Shown piece by piece: positions 1 to 10,527 of a stretch of DNA of 64,000 bases. Both the position numbers and the translations under genes were made by a program. This DNA comes from Ovis canadensis (Eukaryota; Chordata; Mammalia; Artiodactyla; Bovidae), in assembly GCF_042477335.2 (NCBI RefSeq), contig NC_091262.1:74572001-74636000 (forward strand), written 5' to 3'. Below the pieces are notes generated by a model, which worked only from the letters and a program-made list of their open reading frames with translations, did not search any database and was not told where the DNA came from. Within the stretch, counting starts at the first letter, position 1. Each line of letters begins with the position of its first letter.

Positions 1-11
1 ACACATATAGC

Positions 12-190
12 TCCTTTAAAGGGCGTCAAGCATTGTCCTAAGCACTTTACGTTCATGACCCTGTCTCTCCTGACAGCAACCCTGCAGAGCGGGCGCTGTT
101 AGCTCTCCATTTGACAGACGGAGACGCTGAGGCCCTGAGGGGGTTGGTTATCCACAGCTAGTGAGTGTTGGAGCTGGGATTCTGAGGTGG
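12..190 (+). repeat. MIR-like SINE
   Basis: Resembles the MIR core: 'cattgtcctaagcactttac' near the start, then a 'ctccatttgacagacggaga' to 'ctgaggccc' segment and 'cagctagtgagtg'. Diverged and ancient. Confidence 0.6.
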
Positions 191-861
191 TTGGATCTCA
201 GTAGTGAAAGTCCAGGCCCCCTGTCTTTCCAACCCATTGAGGACATCCCCCAGCACCCAGCCCATGCTCTTCCGCGCACACACACACACTCTGTGGTTTG
301 CCCTTTGCAGCTCCTCTCAAGGTCTAAACCACAAGTGACTGATGAGATTGAGACATTGAGGTTTCCTGCCCCCCCAAAACCCACATCACTGATGCTGAGC
401 AGGGCCTGGGGGGCCCACGGGGCCCTGCTTGGCATCATCACCAAAGGTCCCAAGGCCCAAGGCCCATGGGCTACCAGCTTCCAGCCTGTGCTGATCTCCA
501 AGCCGCACTCATGCGGCCAGCAGAGCCCTGGTTTGAATTGTCCACCCACAGCCACCTGCACAGACCTTCTTCCCTTGAAGAATGAAGTAACAGTGCCCCC
601 TTCAGACCAGGGGCAGCCAGGCCTGAAAGCCCACATGACCCCTCAACTATTCACAGGGGGTGCCTTGCATCAGGAACTTTAAGGAGGGGGGTGAGGCCTT
701 CCCAGGCAAGAAAAATGCCTTGGCATTTGGACTCAGGTAGATCTGGGTTTGAATCCTGACTCTGCCTATGGCTAGCTGTGTGATCTTGAACCATCTCAGA
801 TTACTTAGCTAAGTCTCTGCCTTCCTGTCTGGTATATGGGAATATACCATATATTTATACT

Positions 862-917
862 CCCATATATGTTATATATATGGGTATTTATATTCCCATA
901 TATATAACATATATGGG
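862..917. repeat. Perfect AT-rich inverted repeat (23-bp arms, 10-bp loop)
   Basis: Arms 862-884 and 895-917 are exact reverse complements and enclose tatttatatt. Each arm starts with ccc and ends with ggg around TA-rich sequence. The motif gggaatatac also occurs at 838-847 and 915-924, so the structure may be wider. Confidence 0.9.
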
Positions 918-1256
918 AATATACATCAACCACACAGTATGGTCTTCAGGATGTACCAGGCAGAGCACACAGTAAGTTCTTCCACTTCCCTTTGTCTCTA
1001 CTCTCTGAAGATGTGTCTGCTGGGGAGGAAGAGAAAAGTAAGGATCACCCTGCCTTCTATCTGTCAGTAAACAATCATTTATTGAGCACCTAGTAGGAGT
1101 CAGAGAAAGGAAGACACACACAAGCATTTCTGATAGGCCTGCACTAATCAACGTGGTGGAGAAGGAGGAGGGGGAGAGGAGGGAAGAGAACTCCGCTGCT
1201 CGAAGGTTCAGCTGAGAAAAAGAGCCAGTGAAAAAGAGACTGGAGTGCGGGGCTTG

Positions 1257-1459
1257 AGGCATGTGCTTGGTCGCATCTGACTCTTTGCGACCCCATGGAC
1301 TAGTTATCCCCCAGGCTCCTCTGTCTATGGGGATTCTCCAGGCAAGAATACTGGAGTGGGTAGCCATTCCCTTCTCCTGGGGATTTTTCTGACCCAGGGA
1401 TTGAACCCAAGCTTCCTGCATTAGCAGGCAGATTCCTTATCTGAGCCACCAGGGAAGCT
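1257..1459 (-). repeat. Bov-tA SINE
   Basis: Reverse-strand ruminant SINE. 'ctctttgcgaccccatgga' and 'aatactggagtggg' mark the BovA part. The tRNA-like head lies at the right, 'ccaccagggaagc'. Confidence 0.93.
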
Positions 1460-3004
1460 TGGCAATGGGAGACAGGTACTAATGAATTTATTGCAAGGAA
1501 TTGGCTTACATGATTGTAGGGCTGACTAGGCAAGCCCAGAATCCATCAGTGAGGCGAACAGGAGAGGCGACCAGAACTCTCAGGCATGGCCTGTGCACAA
1601 GTGGAACTTCTTCTGGGAAACCCTGCTTCTGCTCTGTCAACTGATTAAGCCAGGCCCACCTAGATACTCAGGATGATTCCTTTGCTTAACATCTGATGAG
1701 GGATTTCAATAACACCTTCAAAATGCCTTTACAGCAACATCTAGATCCATATTAGGTTGAATAATAGGGGGCTGTAGCCTAGACACATTGGCACATAAAA
1801 CTAACCATCGCAGGGCACTTTGGGAGGCTCCATGGAAGGGTTGGTAACTGAGTAGGTCTCAACTTCAAAAGGTAGAAAGTGGGGACGGGGATTCAGGCAT
1901 CGGGGGCAGCCTTGGGAAGCAGATGTGGGTCATCATGGCTGGAGTCCCATGGGGATACATTACCTACAAAGGGATAGAAATCAAGGAATGGTTTAATAAA
2001 TAACAATAAACCAACACAATGCATTCTCTTAAAAGCATCCTTATGATGCTATAGAACAACATGGAAAATTTTTCTTGGTCTGATGGTCTATGTAAAACCA
2101 CAGGAGATGAAAGGCTGGTTGAAGGTGTATGAAAAGAGTTGTTTGGGGATAGAATTCTGGGAGATTTGAGCATTTTTAAATGCTCTACTGTGGTCATATT
2201 ATCTCTTTTTTTAAAAAGAGACATTTATTTTTTTAAGGGGAAAGATTGGTATTCGGCTATCAGCTAGGATTGCTCATTCATTCATTAAAACGACAAAGCT
2301 CAATGTCTGGAAAAGAAGCACAATAAGCTAATTCTAAGAAAGTGGAAACAGATGAAGACCAGCAGGAGCCCCAGACTCTGTGAGGATGAGAGTCCGGGAG
2401 GCATGCCCTGTCATCGCTGCAGAAAGCAGGGTCGGTGGCGGAGGGCGGGGGGAGTTCTGCTTCTCCCGGCTCCCCAACTTCCCGCCAACCCACCCCACCT
2501 CCACACGTGTTTCCAAAACGTTCCAGGCCCATAAAGTGTCCAAATGCCAGAAGGGCCTACATGCACGTCGGACTGAATGGATCTGATTCAGCTCTCTAGT
2601 TGTTCCTGGAATAGACGTTGAATCCCCAGAACCCCGTCCATCTCCCCACAGACAGCTCTGGCCTTTTCTCGGGGAAAAAGAGAAAAAGCCCCTTGGAAAC
2701 TGTGCTCAGGCCACTTCTCCCTGGTATCGAGGCTGTTACCGTGCGTGCGGCCCCACAGCCTCCCCTGCCCCGGTACTGACAGTGGTCTGCAGTTCACCTT
2801 GGTAACTGTATAAACAACATCCTTCCTCAATGATCACGTGAAACAGATTTTAGAAGAAACCATTTATTCCAGGGAGGTGTCCGGGAAAGGGCTCTGAGCT
2901 GGATTTGGGAGACCTTGCTTCTTTCTAGCTCTGGCCTCGACTCCAACCTGGGTGGTCTGAGAGATTGTACTTATTTATGGAGCAAGGGTTTTCCAAGAGA
3001 CTGA

Positions 3005-3200
3005 GATGTGCGAAACAGTACAGGCGCGGCGAAGGGTGGCGAGACGAGCGAGGGGAGATGAGCGAGGCAGGTGTTCTTTAATACCACAGTTGCGCATGCG
3101 CACGCGCACACAAGGCTGTCGCAGCGAGACCGGATGCAAAAGGCGAAAGTTGACGAGACCACCCTCGGACCGAGGAGAGACCTGTGTGGTCTCACGGGCT
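3005..3200. promoter_or_regulatory. CpG-dense patch with NRF1-type palindrome in BDKRB2 intron 1
   Basis: About 20 CpG dinucleotides occur in 200 bases, far above the surrounding sequence. The palindrome TGCGCATGCGCA at 3091-3102 fits the NRF1 consensus exactly. It may be an unmethylated internal promoter or enhancer. No coding exon was recognised next to it. Confidence 0.45.
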
Positions 3201-3360
3201 TCCCTGGATTAGGTGGGCTGGTGATGTCCCAGCGGCCTGCTCATCTCTCCGTGCGGCTGTGGAACTGTGTCTGTAAAGCATCGCTGGGGCTGTGCCACGC
3301 GGGGGCTCCTGCAGCAGACTGGCCCCCCCGGGTGCCCCTCTGGGTGGTGCCCGTTCTGGA

Positions 3361-3490
3361 CACATTCACCACGTGCTTTGTGCGCTTGACACGGATTGCC
3401 TTGTTTGCTCCTCACAGCCAGCATCTGACAGTTGAGAAAAGCGAGGCACCGTGAGGTTAAAGAGCAACCCGATGGAGGGGGACCAAATTC
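3361..3490 (+). repeat. MIR-like fragment
   Basis: Contains 'cctcacagccagcatctgac', 'agttgagaaaagcgaggcac' and 'gttaaagagcaaccc', resembling a diverged MIR core. Confidence 0.4.
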
Positions 3491-3641
3491 CAGGTCTTCC
3501 TCCAGAGCGGGTAAGCCTGACCACCGGGCCGGGCCTCTTGTTTGTGACCTGGGTTTTCGGCTGGACCCCTCGGGCTGTGTTTCCCTCTTTCTGTCATTCT
3601 ACGCACAAGCTCTGACATCTCCGTCACCTGTTCAACTACTT

Positions 3642-3793
3642 TTTTTTTTCTTTTTTGGATTTCATTTTTTCTTTTCTTTTCTGGGCCACGCTATGCAGCA
3701 TGTGGGATCTTAGTTCCCCAACCAGGAATCGAACCCATGCCCCCCGCATTGGGAGCGGGGAGTCTTTACCACCGGACCATCAGGGAAATCCCA
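3642..3793 (-). repeat. CHR-type tRNA-Glu SINE
   Basis: Starts with a T-rich tract (A tail on the minus strand). It has 'gcatgtgggatcttagttcc', then 'ccaggaatcgaaccc' (B-box side), and ends 'caccggaccatcagggaaat'. Confidence 0.9.
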
Positions 3794-4339
3794 CAACTAT
3801 TTCTTTAATAGCGACTCGCTTCTTAACTGTTAACTGTATATCACCAACTTAAATGGAAAATGAGTATCATTTGTCACCAAAAATGCCCTGTTGAAATAAA
3901 TACAATGGACCATAAGCAAGCCTATTAAAGTCTGGTTAGATTTGGGTGTCCAGCCCAGGCACTGGGCCTGCTGGTTTTGTTGAAAAGGGAGTTACAAACA
4001 TCAGAGGGGTGATGAAGACACACAGCCCCAACCTGACACTTTCCTCCAGGGTTAACCTGGCGTTAGTGTGGCTGCTAACCACATTGAAAGGAGTGGGCCA
4101 ATGATTGGGGTTTATTTATTATCCGATCCACAACCCTCGCTTTGGGAACTATCTCCCAGCTTCAGTACACACCCACGAAACACTGGGCGCAGTTGGTCAC
4201 CGAGTCAGGGTTCCATAAAGGCAAACCCTGGCCCTGGTGAAAGTCATGCTGTGTGTCCTGGGACGGCCACAGCCTCACAGCCCTTCGGAGGTGGATTCTT
4301 GGGGAACCAAAATAGACTCCCTCTGGCACTGAAATAGAA

Positions 4340-4466
4340 ATGAAGAATTTCCCTGGTGGTCCAGTGGCTAAGACTCCATGCTTCCAATGCAGGGGTTTGC
4401 AGGTTCAATTCCCAATCAGAGAACTAAGACCCCACAGGCTGTGGGTGGCTCGGGCAAAAAAAAAAG
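4340..4466 (+). repeat. CHR-type tRNA-Glu SINE
   Basis: Head 'ttccctggtggtccagtggc', B-box-like 'aggttcaattccc', a short body and an A10 tail ending near 4466. Confidence 0.9.
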
Positions 4467-5734
4467 TGGAAATGACTCTCAGCAGCACCACGAGCCAGTG
4501 TTTATGTGATTCGACAGAAGGAAATACTTTTAAAGTTAAGTCTTCTTGGATCCAATTCTGAGGGAGATAGAGAACAAGTGAATCAGGATGTTGGATGTTT
4601 TTTTCTAAAACATCAGTTTGAAAAACAAAGGAAAATCCCAACTGTAGAGTCACCGGCCCGTCACCCCCACACAGACACGAGGATCAGAGTCTGGGGGGAG
4701 CATGGGTCTACTCCCCCACCCCCAGCTGTGTCAGTGAGAAAACTGAGGTCCAGGGAGGGCTAAGGGACTCCCTCAAATAGCACCCAGAGGACGGCACACC
4801 GACCATTGCCACCCCCTGTGTACCCAGGGGCCCACCACAGCCAGCTCCCCACCCCCCAGGCCCTCAGATGCACCCCTGACATCTGAGTTTGTAATCCCCA
4901 GATGTATTAGTTCAGGTCCAGTAGTAGGCTGAGAGGCCATGATCAAGCTGCCTAATATGCAGAGGAGTTTAAAGAGGGTCTACTTACAGAGTGTAGACAG
5001 CATGTCAGGGTGACCTCTGCGGACGACCCTTTCCTCCCAACCCGAGGCCTGAACCACGAGAGGAGACGGCAGTTGTCAGAATCACTGGGCTTGGAAAGGC
5101 CCCAGTGGGAGCTATGCACCGGCGCTGGGCCCAGCCAGTCCCTGGAGGTCCTCAAGGGAGGGAGCTAGGAGCCAGATCCCCTCCTCCTTCCCCTCCCTCC
5201 CCCAGCCTCCTGCTGCTGCCCTGGGGCCAATCCCCACGGAAGCCGGACTGCAGCCCCTCCTGGTGTGGTCTCTGCATCCTGGGGCAGGGCCAAGGAGAAG
5301 TAGGAATGACGATGCTCCCACACACGGAGCATCCGAAGCAGATGCAGGGAAACTAGAGTCGCCTCAGACCCCCACCTTCCCCCTGGTCCGCAAACCGCCC
5401 GCTCTCTGGACACAGGAGACAGAAAAGGCCTCCACTTTGTTTTGAACAGGAGAGCAATGTTGACGGACATTAACAAACGATTAGGATCCCGATGGGCTGA
5501 CTCTGCCAGATCTGGGACGCCTAACCAGGCAGACCCATACCAGAGGGCATGGTGGGGGGGATCACTACCCAGGGTGACAGAGCTGGGAGGCCCTGGGTTA
5601 CCTGGGTGGCTGTCACTGTCTCGATGGAAATGGTGACCTCAGCAGGCAAGCTGATGGCCCTTGCCTGGACAAGGAGCCCCACGGGGAGGGGAGCTCAGCT
5701 CCACCCTGCCCATCAAGTCTCCAGCACTGAGGGT

Positions 5735-5852
5735 CATGTCTGGCTTCTCCATGAGACCATGAGCCCCTGGAGGACGGACACTGTTCCTGTGCCCGCATCG
5801 TGTCCTGGCACTGGGTGTGTGATGGGTACTTAATAAATATTTAAGTGAAGAC
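5735..5852 (+). repeat. L2-like LINE 3' end
   Basis: 'tgagcccctggaggacggac' and 'gtcctggcactgggtg', followed by a 'taataaatatttaagtgaa' tail, fit the L2 3' end. Confidence 0.6.
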
Positions 5853-5937
5853 CCCCGTTTCTCTCCCTAGAGGAGAATGCATGTGTTTTATGGTCTCCAG
5901 TCCCACCATCTAACCATCTCCATCATTTCTCCTCCAG

Positions 5938-6045
5938 GGAGGCCCTCACTCACCTGCCCCTCTGAGTCCCAATGTTCTCAGCCTGGAAGAGACCAATGTT
6001 TGCATCCATTCATGAGGACACCGTGCCCATCACTGCCTCCTTTGG
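5938..6045 (+). CDS. BDKRB2: BDKRB2 exon 2: 5' UTR end and start of the coding sequence (codons 1-24 plus two bases)
   Basis: This short exon carries the start of the bradykinin B2 receptor. A polypyrimidine tract ending in cctccag (AG 5936-5937), with a possible branch site ctaac at 5910-5914, opens the exon. The ATG lies at 5972-5974, and a consensus donor gtgagt begins at 6046. The 24 codons read MFSAWKRPMFASIHEDTVPI followed by TASF. This matches the human B2 N-terminus in length and pattern, including a second in-frame Met at residue 9. The exon ends in GG, which joins the first C of exon 3 to make Gly25 (Ser in human). The exon alone is too short for ordinary ORF calling. It was found by looking for the conserved EDxVPxTASF pattern. 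Coding starts at 5972; bases 5938-5971 are untranslated. Exon 1, non-coding in the family, is not seen and is probably upstream of the window. Remaining doubt: no transcript evidence. Confidence 0.92.
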
Positions 6046-7679
6046 GTGAGTCAGAGGGGCTTTACTATTTCCGGGACAGGGGTGTGGGCACTCTGGGGTA
6101 CACCTAGGAGAGCATGCCCCTCCTCTCTGGGACGATAATGGAAGCCCACTGGAAACAACACGCAACGTTAAATCCTGAGTCAAAAGTCCTCAAGGGCTGG
6201 TGTTCAAATCCCCCAGGGCCTGTCAGGGGCAGAAGGAAGAGGACTGACTGTTCTGCTTCTGGGCTGGGTGTTGCCAGAGGAGGGACACACCATACAGGGG
6301 GTCACATGTGAACCAGCGCAGGGTCGAGGGAAGATGTGAAAAAGAAGAGATGGAAACTCTGAAGGCAGTGCAAGAAATCAGACAGAGGCTGAGCCAGGTC
6401 TCCATGGAGACAGGATGTCTCCAACACATGGCCGACATCCGAGGAAGGTCTGGACACTCTAAGGAGAGAATGTTGGGGGTGGATCTTGAGTGGAAGCAGA
6501 GAAAAGGGACGGTCAGTCCTGAGGGGGCAGTGTTAGGGAGAGTGGGCAGTGGGGCCCAGCTGGAGCTTCCTATGGCAGGTGTGACCTGCTATGGAGATGA
6601 CCAATGGTCATCTCAGTAGAGGCCATGGAACATGAGTCCGATCACTCCCAATGAAGCCCTCCCCAGGCCACCTTCTAACAACCCTGTGGCTCCTCGGAGT
6701 CAGGTATGGGCCAGGTGCCATCCTGTTAGGAAGGACTACCTTGCTGGAAAATTAACAAGTAGCATCAGGTGGGACACTCTGGTCTCTAGAGAGCCAGACC
6801 ACAAGAGACAGCACTCCAGGTCTGGGGCTCTGGGGAAACAGGGCTTTTCTTCCTGCAGAAATGGGGCCAAAGGCTGGACCAATGGGAGCACGCAGGGCAG
6901 ATCTTACCTTCAGAGGATCCGCAGAGAAGACTGCCAGTGTCCACGGGTCAGGACTTTAGGACTTGTCTCTGTTCCGTGATGTCTGGGGCCTCACTTGGGA
7001 GACCCACAGGCTAGGGGACCAGAATCAGCCAGAGGTTTCACTGGGGCCAGAGGATCCACACCCAGGGCGACAAGTCGGGGCCTCTGCACGGAGCCTCTCC
7101 GTGTGGCTGCTTGAGCATCCTTACAACGTGTCGGCCAGCCTCTTCCGGAGCAAGAAACCCAAGAGGCCCAGGAGGAAGCTGCAAAGCCACTCACGCCTTA
7201 ATCTTGGACGTCACACACTGGCACTGCCACCTTGGGTGGAAAATGAGTCGCTCAGTATGGCCACATTCACTGGAGGAGGAATTAGACTCCACCCTTTGCA
7301 AGGAGGTTTATCAAAGAATTTGTGGACATATTAAAACCACCCTCCATGAGAAGAGTATTTCTAGTTCCATCGCTTGCTCCTTGAAGCACTCAGGGACAAA
7401 GCCTCGGACTGTCCTTTTTTTCTCTTCTTCAGCCTCATCCCTTGTCACTTCCCAACATCTCATCCACCTTCCAGAACCTGCCAGTGGCTTCCCCACTTCT
7501 GGGCTCTGCTCAGGCTGCCCCTTCCGCCTGATCCGCCCTCCCTCCCTCTCGGCCCCCGTTGGCATGCCCTTCATCCTCTGAGCCCCAGCTCTGGAGTCAC
7601 CTCTGAACTCCCCCCCCTCCTCCCACCTAGGTCCCTTGACCCTCCTGCCACCCCGAGGCCTCATGTGCCTCGTTCCCAC

Positions 7680-7812
7680 ACTGGGTCTGAGGTGTCAGGA
7701 GCTCTGGCAGGGCAGGGATGTGTGGTGTCCCTTTCTGGGTCCCTACAGCCAAAGTGGAGCTCAACTCGGAGGAGATGCTCAAGAAACATGTAAGGATAAA
7801 CTGCATCAATGA
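7680..7812 (+). repeat. L2-like LINE 3' end
   Basis: 'ggcagggcaggga' followed by a 'gctcaagaaacatgtaagga' type tail; diverged. Confidence 0.4.
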
Positions 7813-8079
7813 GTGAGTTCATCACAGGTCCCCAGTCTGGCCCTTCCAAGACAGTCAGCTGCTCCAGAATGTATAGGGGCTTGTCCTGGGAAATCCCAGA
7901 GGCAGTCAGCAGATTCTTTCCCATAATCTATTGCTCAGCTACTCTCTCCCAGGGCTACCCAACCATCAAACTGCCCAAGAAGAGTCCCTCCACCTCCACT
8001 TTTCCCACATCCACCCAAAAGAGCACTTGGAACACGTTCAGTTAGTCCTTCCCTCTGCCTTGCGCTTTTAGTTTTTTGA

Positions 8080-8245
8080 TATGTCTTTACACCTACTCTT
8101 TGATTTGAACCTTGCAATAGCCATGCAAGGCAAATCAATGAGAGAGTAATACTATACTCCAAAGAAAACAAAGTGGAAGCTCAGATGTAATTTACCCAAG
8201 ACCACACAGCTAGGATTGGAGCCCATGTCTGTCCAAGCCCCATGC
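8080..8245 (+). repeat. MIR-like SINE
   Basis: 'aagaccacacagctaggatt' with preceding 'tgcaatagccatgcaaggca' is typical of the MIR core. Confidence 0.65.
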
Positions 8246-8382
8246 CTCTTTGCCGAAGGCAGAAAGGAACTAGCCTTAGAGAAACACTTGCAGAAAGTGA
8301 ACTGCCCTCTGGTCTCTCACCCCAGAATGAAAGAGAAGCCAGTGGGTTAATGATAAAATCAGCAATGTGAGAGTGAGGACTG

Positions 8383-8575
8383 GGACTTCCCTGGTGGTCC
8401 AGTGGTTAAGATTTTGTCTCCCAAAGCAGAGGGTACGGGTTCGATCCCTGGTTGGGGAGATAACATCCCACGTGCCTCTGGGCCAAAAACCAAAATCTAA
8501 ACCTGAAGCAATGTTGTAACAAATTCAATAAGGGCTTTAAAAATGGTCCACATCAAAAAAAATCTTAAAAAAAAG
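8383..8575 (+). repeat. CHR-type tRNA-Glu SINE
   Basis: Head 'acttccctggtggtccagtg', 'gggttcgatccctggttggg', then the 'caatgttgtaacaaattcaa' tail region and A-rich end. Confidence 0.93.
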
Positions 8576-8654
8576 ACAAAAACCAAGAGTGGTGCTCGAG
8601 TTGGACACTGTTTATTTTAATAAGTTCACACACACAAAAAAAAAGGTAATTATT

Positions 8655-8850
8655 CTTGTTTATTGAACCGAGTGCAGTGCTTGGGACTTTCTGTACTTTA
8701 TCTCAGATCTTCACCACAATGCCAAGAAGATTTTGTTATTTCTAGTTTATGAAGTAGACCATTACGATCCGGAGAGGTTAGTTAACTTACTCAAGGTCAC
8801 ACAGCTAATGAATGAGTCAGGACTGAACCCAGAGGACTCTCTGACGTCAA
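8655..8850 (+). repeat. MIR-like SINE
   Basis: 'aacttactcaaggtcacaca' and 'gagtcaggactgaaccca' mark the MIR core and 3' side. Confidence 0.65.
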
Positions 8851-9437
8851 AGCCCCCACCCTCCCTTTCCGTCAAGCAACCTCATCAATGCTATGCTGAT
8901 GGAAGGTAGCGAAGCTTGACAGCTACTCTCTGCCAGGAAGAGACAGGGCGTGGGCAGATGAGCTGTGGTCTCGGAGCCAGGCTGGAATCCCCCTGTCTGG
9001 CATGATACCACGTTTCTCTTCTAATTAATGGCTCACTCACAGGCAGGCCACAAGAGGCTGAAAGAGACCAGCGCCCTTAGGAGGAGTCCCTGTGATAAGG
9101 AAGGAATGTGCTGTGGATCCTCCCACCACGGAAGCTTCCAGGAGGGCCAGCATCTAAGACTCACGCTTGTTCATACGGGTGATGGATGCTGGCCAAGGAA
9201 ACCTCCCAGTGGAGCCTGGAGGCCAAGAACACAAGCTCTCAGTTTAAGTGCAAGGAGCACAGAGACCTTTCCAAGACCCGCAGGGACTCAGATGCACCCG
9301 GACTGTCTATGAACACGGCACAGTAAGGGCCTGAGTTCCACCTCTAACTAGATGCACCCCCTCGCCCTCTGCACCAGTTGCTACTCCTTCCTCCCATCAC
9401 CCCGAGGTGTAACTGCCTCTTTTCCACTTTCTTGCAG

Positions 9438-10527
9438 CGCCGAAATGTTCAACCTCACCTCCCAGGTCCTTGAACCTGCTCTCAACAGCACCCTGCCTGA
9501 GAGCAGCAGCTGCTTCCAGTCCAACTTGGGGAACTGGCTCAACACCATCCAGCCCCCCTTCCTCTGGATCCTCTTTCTGCTCGCTGCCCTGGAGAACACC
9601 TTTGTCCTCAGTGTCTTCTGCCTGCACAAGAGCAGCTGCACGGTGGCAGAGATCTACCTGGGCAACCTGGCCGTGGCAGACCTGATCCTGGCCTGCGGGC
9701 TGCCCTTCTGGGCCGTCACCATTGCCAACAACTTCGACTGGCTCTTTGGGGAAGCCCTCTGCCGCGTGGTGAACACCATGCTCTACATGAACCTCTACAG
9801 CAGCATCTGTTTCCTCATGCTGGTGAGCATCGACCGCTACCTGGCCCTGGTGAAGACTATGTCCATGGGCCGGATGCGCGGGGTGCGCTGGGCCAAGCTC
9901 TACAGCCTGGTGATCTGGGGCTGCACGCTGCTTCTGAGCTCGCCCATGCTGGCCTTCCGCACCATGCAGGAGTACAACAGTGAGGGCCACAACGTCACTG
10001 CCTGCGTCATCATCTACCCATCCAGCAGCTGGGAGGTCTTCACCAACATCCTCCTGAACTCGGTGGGCTTCCTGCTGCCCCTGAGTGTCATCACCTTCTG
10101 CACCGTACAGATCATGCAGGTGCTGCGTAACAACGAGATGCAGAAGTTCAAGGAGATCCAGACGGAGAGGAAGGCCACGCTGCTGGTCCTGGCCGTCCTG
10201 CTGCTGTTCGTGGTCTGCTGGCTGCCCTTCCAGATCAGCACCTTCCTGGACACTCTGCTGCGCCTCCAGGTGCTCTCGGGCTGCTGGTACGTGAAGATCG
10301 ACATCTTCACGCAGATCGCGTCCTTCGTGGCTTACAGCAACAGCTGCCTCAACCCGCTGGTGTACGTGATCGTTGGCAAGCGCTTCCGCAAGAAGTCGCG
10401 GGAGGTGTACGCACGGCTGTGCCGGCCAGGCGGCTGTGCGTCGGCGGAGCCCAGCCAGACGGAGAACTCCATGGGCACGCTGCGGACCTCCATCTCCGTG
10501 GAACGCCACATTCATAAACTGCAGTAG
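9438..10527 (+). CDS. BDKRB2: BDKRB2 exon 3: bradykinin receptor B2, residues 25-387 and stop
   Basis: This exon encodes a seven-transmembrane class A receptor that binds bradykinin and kallidin at the plasma membrane and signals through Gq and Gi. The acceptor cttgcag ends at 9437, and the stop TAG is at 10525-10527. Spliced to exon 2 the protein has 387 residues (human 391). Landmarks: third in-frame Met28; N-glycosylation sequons at N30, N41 and N210; disulfide cysteines C133 and C214; DRY at 157-159; CWLP at 285-288; NPLVY at 330-334; likely palmitoylated cysteines C353 and C358. The Ser/Thr-rich internalisation segment SMGTLRTSIS lies near 369-378. The acidic residues used for ligand binding in human (FLDT and xIDxxTQ) are kept at D296 and D313. 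The tail ends at HKLQ, seven residues earlier than human. The reading frame is also open upstream into the intron to an ATG at 9352. That part lies before a strong acceptor and is not taken as coding. BDKRB1 lies 28 kb downstream on the same strand. Confidence 0.98.

Larger units (their letters stand above)
1..5937 (+). other. BDKRB2: BDKRB2 intron 1 (3' part)
   Basis: This is non-coding sequence before exon 2. It holds a MIR-like repeat at the start, an AT-rich hairpin (862-917), a Bov-tA SINE (1257-1459), a CpG-dense patch (about 3005-3200), CHR-type SINEs (3650-3793 and 4340-4466) and an L2-like tail (5735-5852). The human gene has a long first intron, so exon 1 is probably left of the window. 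I could not identify it here. The apparent reading frames in this region lack any recognised domain. Confidence 0.7.
6046..9437 (+). other. BDKRB2: BDKRB2 intron 2
   Basis: This 3.4-kb intron is bounded by the gtgagt donor at 6046 and the cttgcag acceptor at 9437. It contains MIR-like repeats (about 8080-8245 and 8655-8850), an L2-like segment (about 7680-7812) and a CHR SINE (8383-8575). The rest, 6.05-7.68 kb, is GC-moderate unique sequence with no recognised gene. Confidence 0.85.

Noticed and set aside
1-5937. BDKRB2 exon 1 within the window
   Set aside because: No donor-linked exon could be supported. The CpG patch at 3.0 kb has no clear donor, and the human first intron is very long, so exon 1 is more likely upstream.
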